DNA from: Pedobacter heparinus DSM 2366
Lineage (GTDB): Bacteria > Bacteroidota > Bacteroidia > Sphingobacteriales > Sphingobacteriaceae
Assembly: GCF_000023825.1 (NCBI RefSeq)
Contig: NC_013061.1
Coordinates: 620,001-684,000 of the forward strand
Reading direction: 5' to 3'
DNA: 64,000 bases
In this document: positions 18,477 through 26,480 of the stretch, in pieces
Numbering within the stretch: the first letter of the stretch is position 1
Layout: every line of letters begins with the position of its first letter
Made by a program: the position numbers and the translations under genes
Notes under the pieces: model-generated
Seen by the model: only the letters and a program-made list of their open reading frames with translations
What the model was told of the DNA's origin: nothing
Database searches by the model: none

Positions 18477-18998
18477 ATGGGATCTTTATTAAAACCCCCG
18501 GTAGGGCCGGGTGATCATGTCATTGGTCATGCTGATGCTGCTGTAGAAATTGTAGAATATGGTGATTTCCAATGTCCGCATTGTGCTGCGGCACATCCGG
18601 TAACTAAAGAAATACTTAAAGTATTTGGTGACCAGGTCAGGTTTGTATTTAGAAATTTTCCTTTAGCTGAATCGCACAGATATGCAACAATCGCTGCTAT
18701 TGCTGCCGAAGCCGCAGGGCTGCAGCATAAATACTGGGAAATGCACGATATGATATTTGAACATCAGGCTTCATTAAGTTATGATAGTTTATTTGTGCTG
18801 GCCGGTAAGCTCGGTTTAAACCCCGAGCAGTTTGAAAGGGACCTGCAAAATGAGGCCCTGCGTGATAAAGTAGAATCAGATTTTGAAAGCGGTATCAGAA
18901 GTGGGGTGAACGGTACGCCTTCTTTTTTTGTAAATGGGAATAAGTTTGATGGCGCTGCCGGCGATCTGTTCGCTATGCTGAAAGAAAGCAGTAATTAG
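18477..18998 (+). CDS. DsbA-family thiol oxidoreductase
   Basis: A 173-residue thioredoxin-fold protein with the CPHC active site at residues 33-36 (EYGDFQCPHCAAAHP), an inserted helical domain, and the cis-proline region SGVNGTPSFFVNG. No signal peptide is visible, so it probably acts in the cytoplasm, unlike classical DsbA. It is co-transcribed with the peroxiredoxin gene (one base between stop and start). Confidence 0.92.
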   Translation: MGSLLKPPVGPGDHVIGHADAAVEIVEYGDFQCPHCAAAHPVTKEILKVFGDQVRFVFRNFPLAESHRYATIAAIAAEAAGLQHKYWEMHDMIFEHQASLSYDSLFVLAGKLGLNPEQFERDLQNEALRDKVESDFESGIRSGVNGTPSFFVNGNKFDGAAGDLFAMLKESSN

Positions 18999-19049
18999 TG
19001 CCCTGTAGGCATTTATAAAGCAGTTTTAACGATTGTTGAATATAAATAC

Positions 19050-19079
19050 TTGATTATCCGATAATTATATTTACATTTG
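19050..19079 (+). promoter_or_regulatory. Bacteroidota-type promoter of the cold-shock gene
   Basis: A TTG at 19050-19052, a 19-base spacer, and TACATTTG at 19072-19079. This matches the -33/-7 pattern of the Bacteroidota primary sigma factor and ends 17 bases before the start codon. Confidence 0.75.
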
Positions 19080-19096
19080 AGGATAAATTAAATACA

Positions 19097-19288
19097 ATGC
19101 AACAAGGAACAGTAAAATTTTTCAATGAAACAAAAGGTTTTGGATTTATCGTACCAGCTAATGGTGATAGCGAAATCTTTGTACACTCTTCAGGTTTAAT
19201 TGATAGCATTCGCGAGAATGATTCAGTTAGCTATGATGTTGAGCAAGGTAAAAAAGGCTTAAATGCCATCAATGTTAAGATCAGCTAA
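19097..19288 (+). CDS. Cold-shock protein (CspA family)
   Basis: A 63-residue single cold-shock domain. RNP1 (KGFGFIVP, with the FGFI core at residues 14-17) and RNP2 (EIFVHSSGL) are present. It binds single-stranded RNA and DNA and melts RNA structure. It is monocistronic, with a clear promoter and a strong bidirectional terminator. Confidence 0.96.
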   Translation: MQQGTVKFFNETKGFGFIVPANGDSEIFVHSSGLIDSIRENDSVSYDVEQGKKGLNAINVKIS

Positions 19289-19307
19289 TCAACTTATTTT
19301 ATAATTG

Positions 19308-19338
19308 AAAAAAGCATCCATTTTATGGATGCTTTTTT
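19308..19338. terminator. Bidirectional terminator between the cold-shock and sirtuin genes
   Basis: A 13-base perfect stem (AAAAAAGCATCCA at 19308-19320 with its complement at 19326-19338) and a five-base loop. A/T runs on both sides let it end the cold-shock transcript on the plus strand and the sirtuin transcript on the minus strand. Confidence 0.92.
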
Positions 19339-19340
19339 GT

Positions 19341-20024
19341 TTACGCCAGGTTCATCAGTTCCTTTACCATTTCTGGTACCCCTATGGTGGCCGCCTTCTC
19401 TATTCTTTTAAAATTGCCCTTTATCTGAGGGATATTTGGATCTACGGCGTATTTAAGCGCTGTGTCCGGTACATAATCTGTAAGCCCGGCAGCCGGATAA
19501 ACCACAAGAGAGGTTCCGATAACTGCAAAAATATCAGCTTTCGCACAAATTTTTGCAGCTGGCATCAGGTTAGGTACATTTTCTCCAAACCATACTACAT
19601 GGGGGCGTAATGGCATACCGTATTCACATACAGCTGAAGGTCCGATCTCCCAGCCCTCAATGGGATAGGTTACCGCCGAATCCACATCAGACTGTGAACG
19701 GGTGATGATCCCATGCAGGTGCAGTACATTTTCAGCACCGGCCCTTTCATGCAAATCATCTATATTCTGGGTAATGATGTGAACATTATATTTCGTTTGT
19801 AATAGAGTCAGTGCTTTATGTGCCGCATTTGGTTGCGCTTCTATTACAGATTTACGCCTTTCATTATAAAAACGTTGCACCAGTTCCGGATTGCGCTTCC
19901 ATGCTTCCGGAGTTGCAACATCTGCTATGTTGTATCCTTCCCACAAACCATCAGCATCCCTGAAAGTCTTTAGACCGCTTTCAGCGCTGATGCCCGCATC
20001 AGTTAGTATCACAACTCTTTTCAT
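19341..20024 (-). CDS. SIR2-family NAD-dependent deacylase, zinc-module-poor, with an altered GAG motif
   Basis: A 227-residue sirtuin. Present are QNIDDLHERAG, the catalytic His in LHLHGII, LRPHVVWFGENVP and the late VIGTSLVVYPAAGL. Two features stand out. The first glycine of the near-universal GAGIS motif is Asp9 here (LTDAGISAESG). The zinc ribbon is shortened to a loop with a single Cys, so a CxxC..CxxC site is absent. The zinc-less state is seen in some bacterial sirtuins; the Asp in the NAD-phosphate loop is unusual and could lower activity. It shares a bidirectional terminator with the cold-shock gene. Confidence 0.9.
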   Translation of the reverse strand: MKRVVILTDAGISAESGLKTFRDADGLWEGYNIADVATPEAWKRNPELVQRFYNERRKSVIEAQPNAAHKALTLLQTKYNVHIITQNIDDLHERAGAENVLHLHGIITRSQSDVDSAVTYPIEGWEIGPSAVCEYGMPLRPHVVWFGENVPNLMPAAKICAKADIFAVIGTSLVVYPAAGLTDYVPDTALKYAVDPNIPQIKGNFKRIEKAATIGVPEMVKELMNLA

Positions 20025-20052
20025 GCAAGTAGAAATGGTATGTTTCGTGCTT

Positions 20053-20295
20053 TTATTTTTGGTTATCCAGATAAATCGTTAGCAGGTGTTTTAAATAGAG
20101 TTCTGGTTTGGGCATTTTAACAACAGTTCCTATTACTTTATCCTGATTTTGTTTGATATAATTTGCCTTTATCTTACCCCAGTCCCGGGAATAGAGCTTA
20201 ATAAACATGGCTACAAAATCTTTATCTGTATAATCCTTAGGAAGTTCTTTTAATACCGCCTCAATTTTCTCTTCTTTTCTATTTAATACTGCCAT
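20053..20295 (-). CDS. Conserved hypothetical protein, 80 residues
   Basis: A small, charged, helical protein without signal or membrane segment. It reads KIEAVLKELPKDYTDKDFVAMFIKLYSRDWGKIKANYIKQN and then an ILYLKHLL-like hydrophobic end. It lies on the same strand as the sirtuin gene and ends 28 bases upstream of it, so they may be co-transcribed. I do not recognise a function; size and composition resemble small proteins conserved in Sphingobacteriales. Confidence 0.6.
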   Translation of the reverse strand: MAVLNRKEEKIEAVLKELPKDYTDKDFVAMFIKLYSRDWGKIKANYIKQNQDKVIGTVVKMPKPELYLKHLLTIYLDNQK

Positions 20296-20371
20296 CTGAT
20301 TTTAATTGCCGCTAAGTTATGGAATAATTCTCTTATACTTAGAACAGGCTGATGATCATGTTTACTGCAAA

Positions 20372-20409
20372 AAAAAGGCCCTGCATACAAACGTATACAG
20401 GGCCTTTTT
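20372..20409. terminator. Terminator downstream of the TPR gene
   Basis: AAAAAGGCCCTG at 20372-20383 pairs with CAGGGCCTTTTT at 20398-20409, with a 14-base loop that has a smaller stem inside. On the minus strand it follows the TPR membrane protein gene by 13 bases. Confidence 0.9.
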
Positions 20410-20421
20410 AAAGTGTCTCTT

Positions 20422-21093
20422 TTATTTTACCTGCGCAGCAGCACGTGCAATGTATTCATCTATCATTGCTGCTTCCTGACTTTCAGGATACTGTGTTTTT
20501 ATCTTGGTGTAAGCCTCTTCAGCCGATTTAAAATCCTTGTTATTTTCATAAACCAAACCTAGTTTTTTAAGAAACATTGGTGAAGTAAATTTATTGCTGG
20601 CTTTGTCGGCCGCTTTTTTATAATAAGTGGCTGCCTGCTTGAAATCTTTCAGCTCACTGTAAGCATCGCCCAAAAGTCCCAGTGCCAGCGGATCTGCAAC
20701 TACACTTCCGGTTTCCGAATATTTTCCTAAAACTTCAGTAGCTTTTTTATACTCACCTTTACGTAAATAAATACCGCCAAGATATAGATTGGCAAGATTT
20801 GCAGATTTGGTATTGTCATACTCATCAGCTATTTTTTCTAAACCCGGGTAACCACCTTCACCATTTATAGCCTTGTTGGCCAGTGAATCCGGACCACCAA
20901 TGTATTGTTCTGCCCTATACATTTTTGCAGAAGCTTCTTCAGCTCTGTTTTTAAGGTATACATTCTGGTACCAAAAGTAAATGGCTACCAATACAACAAC
21001 TGCACCTGCAATGAATAAAAGACTTTTCGAATTTTCTTCTAAAAAAGAGCCTTTTCTTACCGGTTGATTTATTTCTTTTTCTGCTACAGACAT
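20422..21093 (-). CDS. Membrane-anchored tetratricopeptide-repeat protein
   Basis: About 223 residues. One N-terminal transmembrane segment (SLLFIAGAVVVLVAIYFWYQNVYL, about residues 22-45) is followed by TPR-type helical repeats (residues about 90-200, for example ADPLALGLLGDAYSELKDFKQAATYYKKA and LGLVYENNKDFKSAEEAYTKI). The layout resembles YfgM-like proteins. I chose the ATG at 21093 (MSVAEKEIN) because the longer start adds nine residues outside the family pattern. It is divergent from recF. Confidence 0.85.
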   Translation of the reverse strand: MSVAEKEINQPVRKGSFLEENSKSLLFIAGAVVVLVAIYFWYQNVYLKNRAEEASAKMYRAEQYIGGPDSLANKAINGEGGYPGLEKIADEYDNTKSANLANLYLGGIYLRKGEYKKATEVLGKYSETGSVVADPLALGLLGDAYSELKDFKQAATYYKKAADKASNKFTSPMFLKKLGLVYENNKDFKSAEEAYTKIKTQYPESQEAAMIDEYIARAAAQVK

Positions 21094-21232
21094 TTTATTT
21101 AAAAAAATTAAGGATTGCAAAAATACGTTTTTACATCAAAGTATCAACCCCTTTTTTAAGTATTTAACTAAAATTAATGAACTGAGTGTGAATTCAATAA
21201 AAACAATTCATAGAATTCACAAAGCTAAACGG

Positions 21233-21240
21233 TAACTTTG
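21233..21240 (+). promoter_or_regulatory. Candidate -7 box for recF
   Basis: TAACTTTG matches TANNTTTG, 12 bases before the recF ATG. No good -33 element is visible at the right distance. Confidence 0.4.
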
Positions 21241-21252
21241 AGTATTGATACT

Positions 21253-22356
21253 ATGTGGTTAAAAAACATTACCCTTCTTAATTTTAAGAACTATACAGAT
21301 GCAAATGTTAGTTTTTCAAAAACAGTAAATGCTTTTGTAGGGGATAATGGAGCGGGTAAAACCAATTTACTCGATGCCATCCATTACCTTTGCCTGTGCA
21401 AAGGGTACTTTAATCCAATCGATACACAGCAGATCAAGGCGGGGCAGGACCTGTTTTTAATTCAGGGAGATTTTGATCGTCAGGAAAAAAATGAAAAGAT
21501 CACCTGCGGGGTAAAAAGAAATCAGAAGAAACAGTTTAAGCGAAATAAAAAAGAATACGACAAACTGGCCAATCATATCGGACTTTTTCCACTGGTCATG
21601 ATCTCGCCCTATGATACCAATATTATTATGGAGGGAAGTGAGGAAAGACGGCGTTTTATGGATAACGTGATTTCGCAGACTGATACAAATTACCTGGATG
21701 AACTGATTCTGTACAACCGACATTTGTTGAACCGGAACGCCCTGCTAAAACAAATAGCGGTAACCAGAAGTTATGATCCTACCTTGCTGGAAATCTATAA
21801 CGATCAGCTTGTGGCTTCAGGTTTAAAGATATATGCCAAACGGCAGCAGTTTATGATTGAATTTATTCCCTTGTTTGATAAATATTACCAGTTTTTAACA
21901 GAAGATCAGGAAAGGGTAAGTTTGCAATATCAGAGTCAGCTGAATGATGCTGCCTTTGAGCAATTGCTGCAGCAGTCTGTAGAAAAAGACAAGGTGCTGG
22001 AAAGAACGACTACGGGTATTCATAAGGATGAGCTGATATTTACCATTAGCGATATGGCGTTAAAGAAGTTTGGCTCACAGGGGCAACAAAAATCTTTTTT
22101 AATTGCACTGAAACTGGCGCAATATGCTTATCTTCAGAAATATAAAGGCTTTAAACCTTTGCTGTTGCTGGACGATATTTTTGATAAACTGGATGATAAG
22201 CGGATGCATAAACTGATGGAAATGGTATCACACCATGATTTTGGACAGATCTTTATAACAGATACGGGGAAGGAAAGGGTGCTGGCGGTATTTAATAAAA
22301 TTCAGGTACCGGTAACTTTGTTTGAAGTCAATAACGGGGCAATCAACCATGCGTAA
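21253..22356 (+). CDS. recF: DNA replication and repair protein RecF
   Basis: A 367-residue ABC-type ATPase that binds ssDNA-dsDNA junctions and helps RecOR load RecA. The start WLKNITLLNFKNY, the Walker A GDNGAGKTN (with LLDAIHYL), the signature-like KFGSQGQQKSFLIALKLAQ and the Walker B LLLLDDIFDKLD are all present. I chose the ATG at 21253 over the TTG at 21238 because it gives the canonical N-terminus. The DUF721 gene overlaps its 3' end by 8 bases, a common recF-DUF721 pair. Confidence 0.97.
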   Translation: MWLKNITLLNFKNYTDANVSFSKTVNAFVGDNGAGKTNLLDAIHYLCLCKGYFNPIDTQQIKAGQDLFLIQGDFDRQEKNEKITCGVKRNQKKQFKRNKKEYDKLANHIGLFPLVMISPYDTNIIMEGSEERRRFMDNVISQTDTNYLDELILYNRHLLNRNALLKQIAVTRSYDPTLLEIYNDQLVASGLKIYAKRQQFMIEFIPLFDKYYQFLTEDQERVSLQYQSQLNDAAFEQLLQQSVEKDKVLERTTTGIHKDELIFTISDMALKKFGSQGQQKSFLIALKLAQYAYLQKYKGFKPLLLLDDIFDKLDDKRMHKLMEMVSHHDFGQIFITDTGKERVLAVFNKIQVPVTLFEVNNGAINHA

Positions 22357-22639
22357 ACCTAATGACATTACACTTAAAGAGGGCATTGGCAAGCTGCTAA
22401 ATGTATATAAGCTTAAAGGTAAGTTTGATGAAACTTCTGTAGTGGCTTTATGGCCCGAACTTATGGGGAAAGCTATCGCAAACCGGACTACTCAAATCTA
22501 TGTTTCACAGAAAAAACTGTTTGTCAGGATCGAGTCCTCAGTGATCAAAAATGAGCTGTTAATGGTCAGATCCGGCATCATTCAAAAAATAAATGAACGT
22601 GCCGGATCAGAAGTGATTACAGATATTGTATTTCTTTAA
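22349..22639 (+). CDS. DUF721 (DciA-like) protein
   Basis: A 96-residue protein. RKPNDITLKEGIGKLLNVYKLKGKF, LWPELMGKAIANRT, and SSVIKNELLMVRSGIIQKINE are the family pattern. DciA proteins load the replicative helicase in bacteria without DnaC; the short Bacteroidota form next to recF is presumed to have a related role in replication. The start at 22349 overlaps recF. Confidence 0.85.
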   Translation: MRKPNDITLKEGIGKLLNVYKLKGKFDETSVVALWPELMGKAIANRTTQIYVSQKKLFVRIESSVIKNELLMVRSGIIQKINERAGSEVITDIVFL

Positions 22640-22646
22640 TAGTTGG

Positions 22647-22820
22647 CTATCCACCAAACACTTTACTGATCAGCCAGATAATAAGTGCCAGTACCAGGAC
22701 AACTACAATTACGCCTGTCCACATCCCAGCTTTAAAAATGCCCTCTATCAACTTGCAGCTCATCAGTGTCGTAGATAAAAAGGCAATGAATGCCAAAGGA
22801 AAATATTTTTTTGTTGTCAT
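22647..22820 (-). CDS. Small membrane protein, 57 residues
   Basis: Reading the minus strand from the ATG at 22820 gives 57 residues. The first hydrophobic run ends in LSTTLMSC, a possible lipobox with Cys22. After a short amphipathic stretch (KLIEGIFKAG) a second strong transmembrane segment follows (VIVVVLVLALIIWLI). Such proteins are frequent in Bacteroidota, and I do not know a function. It stands alone, convergent with the DUF721 gene. Confidence 0.7.
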   Translation of the reverse strand: MTTKKYFPLAFIAFLSTTLMSCKLIEGIFKAGMWTGVIVVVLVLALIIWLISKVFGG

Positions 22821-22870
22821 AGGTTTTATGTTTTTCTACAGTGTTTAACAAAAAACAATGACAATGGTTT

Positions 22871-23623
22871 TTATTCCGCTTGTTTTCCGTTTACCTTAAG
22901 CAATTCAATTTCGAATATCAGGGTGCTGTATGCAGGTATGTCATCCCCCATTGCACGTTCTCCGTAGGCCAGGTTATAAGGAATAAAGAACTTATATTTT
23001 GAACCTGTCTGCATCAATTGAACACCCTCCGTCCAGCCTGCAATTACTCCATTTAATGGTAATGAAAGTGGTTCTTTTCTATCATAAGAGCTGTCAAATT
23101 GTTTGCCGTTCAGCAGGGTTCCCCTGTAATTTACCAGTACGGTATCTGTAGCTTTAGGCCTGATGCCGGTACCCCTGTTGATGACCTGGTACTGCAAACC
23201 GCTCGGTGTAACCTGTACGCCGGCCTGTTGCTTGTTTTTTTCTAAAAAAGCTTTTCCTTCAGCAATGGTAGGGGCATTTTTTTGCCTGCTTACACTAACA
23301 AACAGGTTATTTATGGCGGCCTGCGACTTTTCTTTGCTGATTAGCGGGGTAGCCCCGCCAAAAGCATCTTTCAGGCCTTTGATCAGCAGGTCGTAATTAA
23401 GGCTGTTTAAACCATCGTTTTTCATACTGCTGGCCATGGTATTACCAAAAGCATAGCTGGCCGAATCTAAAGTGGATTTAAATACCAGGGTTGTTGAGTT
23501 ACTTTTTGCCGGTGCCTTGGCGGTTGTTGTCGTTTTTTTCGGACTTGTGTTTTTTGCTTTTGTTTGTGCATTTACAACAAATACGCAAAAAGGGAGCGCA
23601 AGTGTGATGATGATCTTCTTCAT
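22871..23623 (-). CDS. FKBP-type peptidyl-prolyl cis-trans isomerase, exported
   Basis: A 250-residue exported isomerase. Signal (IITLALPFCVFVVNAQ), a Thr/Lys-rich linker, an FKBP N-terminal dimerisation domain (about 45-130: SYAFGNTMASSMKNDGLN) and an FKBP catalytic domain (about 140-247: VLVNYRGTLLNGKQFDSSYDR, VIAGWTEGVQLM, IPYNLAYGERA). It would help fold periplasmic or outer-membrane proteins. The ndk gene follows on the same side of a terminator. Confidence 0.93.
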   Translation of the reverse strand: MKKIIITLALPFCVFVVNAQTKAKNTSPKKTTTTAKAPAKSNSTTLVFKSTLDSASYAFGNTMASSMKNDGLNSLNYDLLIKGLKDAFGGATPLISKEKSQAAINNLFVSVSRQKNAPTIAEGKAFLEKNKQQAGVQVTPSGLQYQVINRGTGIRPKATDTVLVNYRGTLLNGKQFDSSYDRKEPLSLPLNGVIAGWTEGVQLMQTGSKYKFFIPYNLAYGERAMGDDIPAYSTLIFEIELLKVNGKQAE

Positions 23624-23664
23624 TATATTTATTTGTTCTGGGTTGAAAGGTACAAACTTTAAAA

Positions 23665-23697
23665 AAAAATAAGCATCTTTTTGGGATGCTTATTTTT
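23665..23697. terminator. Terminator between ndk and the FKBP gene
   Basis: AAAAATAAGCATC at 23665-23677 pairs with GATGCTTATTTTT at 23685-23697 around a seven-base loop. It ends the ndk transcript on the minus strand, upstream of the FKBP gene. Confidence 0.9.
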
Positions 23698-23728
23698 AAT
23701 GGGTTAGTGACAATAATTGCGATAATGT

Positions 23729-24148
23729 TTAAAAACGTTCTGCAGCAGTAAAAAAGAAGTCTCCTTCAATTTGTGCATTTTCATCAGAATCTGAACCATG
23801 TACCGCATTTGCGTCGATGGATTTAGCATATTTCTGACGAATGGTACCTTCAGCGGCTTCAGCGGGATTGGTAGCACCGATCAGTTTTCTGAAATCTTCA
23901 ATTGCATTGTCCTTTTCAAGAATGGCAGCCACAATAGGACCCGATGACATGAAGCTTACCAGATCTGCATAAAAAGGGCGTTCCTTGTGAACAGCATAAA
24001 ATTCACCAGCATACTCTGGCGTTAATTTAGTGTACTTTAATGCAATTATCTTAAAGCCGGCAGTAGTAATGTCATTGATTATAGCACCAATATGGCCATT
24101 AGCAACAGCATCAGGCTTAATCATGGTAAATGTTCTGTTTGTACTCAT
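23729..24148 (-). CDS. ndk: Nucleoside diphosphate kinase
   Basis: A 139-residue Ndk that equilibrates NTP and NDP pools by a phospho-histidine. The start ([17 protein letters not shown]), the [11 protein letters not shown] region and the active-site NAVHGSDS loop with its His are all present. It is a single gene with a hairpin terminator, divergent from the NrnA-like gene. Confidence 0.98.
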   Translation of the reverse strand: MSTNRTFTMIKPDAVANGHIGAIINDITTAGFKIIALKYTKLTPEYAGEFYAVHKERPFYADLVSFMSSGPIVAAILEKDNAIEDFRKLIGATNPAEAAEGTIRQKYAKSIDANAVHGSDSDENAQIEGDFFFTAAERF

Positions 24149-24280
24149 CTTTTATATTAATTTTTGCAAAATTACGTTTTATACTGCTAATATTAAAGCT
24201 GGAAACCCAGATAATTGGGCCTGCCTTTAAATATAGATTTACAGGTTAAATATTATAAGCTTCAATTATCATTAAATTAC

Positions 24281-24288
24281 TAGCTTTG
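24281..24288 (+). promoter_or_regulatory. Candidate -7 box for the NrnA-like gene
   Basis: TAGCTTTG matches TANNTTTG, 11 bases before the ATG at 24300; the message would have a very short leader. A -33 element is not clear. Confidence 0.45.
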
Positions 24289-24299
24289 CACCGAAACTT

Positions 24300-25310
24300 A
24301 TGCTATCTATTTCAGAATTAAAATCTTTACTGGCCACGCCCCAGAAAATTGTAATTACGACACATCACAAACCTGATGGTGATGCGATGGGTTCGTCTTT
24401 GGGGTTATATGCCTATCTGATCCAGAAGGGACACCATGTTAAATTGATTACCCCAACAGACTATCCTTACTTTCTGCATTGGCTGCCAAATAATGCCGAT
24501 GTGCTTATTTATACAGAAGATCAGGAACAATCGGCAAGACTGGTAGAAGAAGCTGCAATTATTTTTTGTCTTGATTTTAATACCCTGTCAAGGATCAATG
24601 AGCTGGGTGAACTGGTGCGTGCTTCCAATGCTTTTAAAATCATGATAGACCATCACCTGGAACCTGAAGATTTTGACGATTACCGCCATTGGAGCATTAA
24701 CGCATGTGCTGCTGCCCAGCTGGTTTACGATTTTATTGTGAATGAACTGGGAGATGGGGCGATGATGAACAAAGACATTGCTACCTGTCTGTATACTGGT
24801 ATTATGACAGATTCGGGCTCATTCAGATTTGAATCTGCAAATGCTGCCGTATATCGCATCGCGGCCGATCTGATTGATCTCGGTGCAGAACACTGGAGAA
24901 TCCATCAGCTGGTATACGATAATGCAACAGAAAACCGTTTACGCTTTTTGGGTTATTGTTTAAGCGAGAAACTGGAAGTGCTGAGAGAGTTTAATACCGC
25001 GGTTATTACGGTTACAAAAGAAGAACTGAACAGGTACAAAATCGTAACCGGTGATACAGAAGGTATTGTAAATTATGCATTGTCAGTTAATGGTATTAAA
25101 TTGGCTGCATTTATTATTGAAAGAACTGATAAAGTTAAATTATCTTTGCGCTCCACAGGGGATTTCCCTGCGAACGAGATTTGTAAGAAATACTTTAACG
25201 GCGGAGGGCACAGAAATGCTGCCGGAGGTTTTTCGGATAAAAATTTAACAGATACTGTACAGGAGTTTAAAGCACTTTTGTCAGATTATAAAAATCAGTT
25301 ATTGCAATAA
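24300..25310 (+). CDS. DHH/DHHA1 phosphoesterase, NrnA-like (nanoRNase / pAp phosphatase)
   Basis: A 336-residue DHH superfamily enzyme. The metal-binding motifs are present: THHKPDGDAMGSSLGLY, CLDFNT, the DHH itself in MIDHHLEP, and GIMTDSGSFRFES. The C-terminal DHHA1 domain has the GGGHRNAAGG motif. NrnA degrades 2-5 nucleotide RNA fragments and 3'-phosphoadenosine 5'-phosphate. It precedes an FKBP lipoprotein gene by 49 bases. Confidence 0.93.
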   Translation: MLSISELKSLLATPQKIVITTHHKPDGDAMGSSLGLYAYLIQKGHHVKLITPTDYPYFLHWLPNNADVLIYTEDQEQSARLVEEAAIIFCLDFNTLSRINELGELVRASNAFKIMIDHHLEPEDFDDYRHWSINACAAAQLVYDFIVNELGDGAMMNKDIATCLYTGIMTDSGSFRFESANAAVYRIAADLIDLGAEHWRIHQLVYDNATENRLRFLGYCLSEKLEVLREFNTAVITVTKEELNRYKIVTGDTEGIVNYALSVNGIKLAAFIIERTDKVKLSLRSTGDFPANEICKKYFNGGGHRNAAGGFSDKNLTDTVQEFKALLSDYKNQLLQ

Positions 25311-25359
25311 AGAGTGACAATAAAAAGAAACATATAAAAAAAATAATTTAAAAAACCAC

Positions 25360-26370
25360 ATGAAGAAAGGTATAGTAATTCTCTTCGCAGCTGCACTTGG
25401 TTTAGCTGCCTGTAACAACTACAAAAAAGGTCCGGGTGGCCTTTCGTACATCATCCATAAAGATGGTGGTAACGCAAAAATTAAAGAAGGTGATATTGTT
25501 AAATTAAACTTTATCCAGAAAAGCGAAAAAGATTCCGTGATGTTTAACACTTGGGACATGGATCAGCCTCAGGTTTTTCCTGTTGCTAAAAAAGTGTATG
25601 CAGGTGATATGAACGATGTTTTAACCTTGTTTGGAGAGGGTGACAGTGCTACATTTAAACTGGATCTGGATACTATGGCCAAACATTCCGGTCAGCCAAA
25701 ACCTCCGGGCACAAAAGATAAGTTCATTGTGTTTACCATTAAAGTAGAAAAGGTATTGGCTAAAGCAGCCAATGAGGCAGATTCTACCTTCCAGAAAAAA
25801 GCAAGGGATTTCTTTGAAAAAGATTACAAAGCCAGCATTGAGAAAAAGAAAGGTGCTGAAGCCGGAAAGATCAAAAAATATATTGCCGACAATAACCTTA
25901 AAACAACCACTACGGCTTCTGGTTTACAATATGTGATCAGCAAACCGGGTGATGCTGTAAAGCCAGTTTTAGGTGATACCATGATGGTTAACTATACTGG
26001 TAAATTAACTACTAAAAAATCTGATGGTAAAGACAATATTTTTGATACCAGTGATGAAAAAGTAGCTAAAGAATCAGGTAAACACAATGCTATGGCTCAG
26101 TACGGTCCGCGTCCTATTACCCTTGGAAGAGCAATTCCGGGATTTGACGAAGGTTTACAGCTAATCGGTAAAGGTGGAAAAATCACCCTTATCATCCCTT
26201 CAAACCTGGCCTATGGCGAAGGTGGTATGCCTCAGGGTGGTATCAGTCCTTTTTCTCCGCTTGTATTTGAAGTAGAGTTAACTGACATCAAAAAACCTGT
26301 TGCGGCACCAGCAGCAGCTCCGGGAGCAACAATTTCTCCTGTTACCCCGGCCCCGGCTACAAAAAAATAA
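25360..26370 (+). CDS. FKBP-type isomerase lipoprotein with two FKBP-like domains
   Basis: A 336-residue lipoprotein (signal ends LGLAAC, Cys18). The first half (residues about 25-135) resembles a degenerate FKBP domain (DIVKLNFIQKSEKDSVMF, GEGDSATFKLDLD). The second (about 180-310) is a full FKBP domain (MMVNYTGKL, AIPGFDEGLQLIGKGGK, IPSNLAYGEGGMPQGGISPF). The tail is Ala/Pro rich. It is probably a periplasmic folding factor on the outer or inner membrane, and a strong terminator follows. Confidence 0.92.
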   Translation: MKKGIVILFAAALGLAACNNYKKGPGGLSYIIHKDGGNAKIKEGDIVKLNFIQKSEKDSVMFNTWDMDQPQVFPVAKKVYAGDMNDVLTLFGEGDSATFKLDLDTMAKHSGQPKPPGTKDKFIVFTIKVEKVLAKAANEADSTFQKKARDFFEKDYKASIEKKKGAEAGKIKKYIADNNLKTTTTASGLQYVISKPGDAVKPVLGDTMMVNYTGKLTTKKSDGKDNIFDTSDEKVAKESGKHNAMAQYGPRPITLGRAIPGFDEGLQLIGKGGKITLIIPSNLAYGEGGMPQGGISPFSPLVFEVELTDIKKPVAAPAAAPGATISPVTPAPATKK

Positions 26371-26407
26371 TCAAATAGCTCTGCCCCCGGCAGCAGATGA
26401 GGAAATA

Positions 26408-26441
26408 AAAAACCCTGCAGGCAAAAGCCCGCAGGGTTTTT
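26408..26441 (+). terminator. Terminator after the FKBP lipoprotein gene
   Basis: AAAAACCCTGC at 26408-26418 pairs with GCAGGGTTTTT at 26431-26441, followed by further T residues. Confidence 0.93.
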
Positions 26442-26480
26442 TTATTTGTTAAGCTCGGATGGTTTTTATTAACTTCGCCA

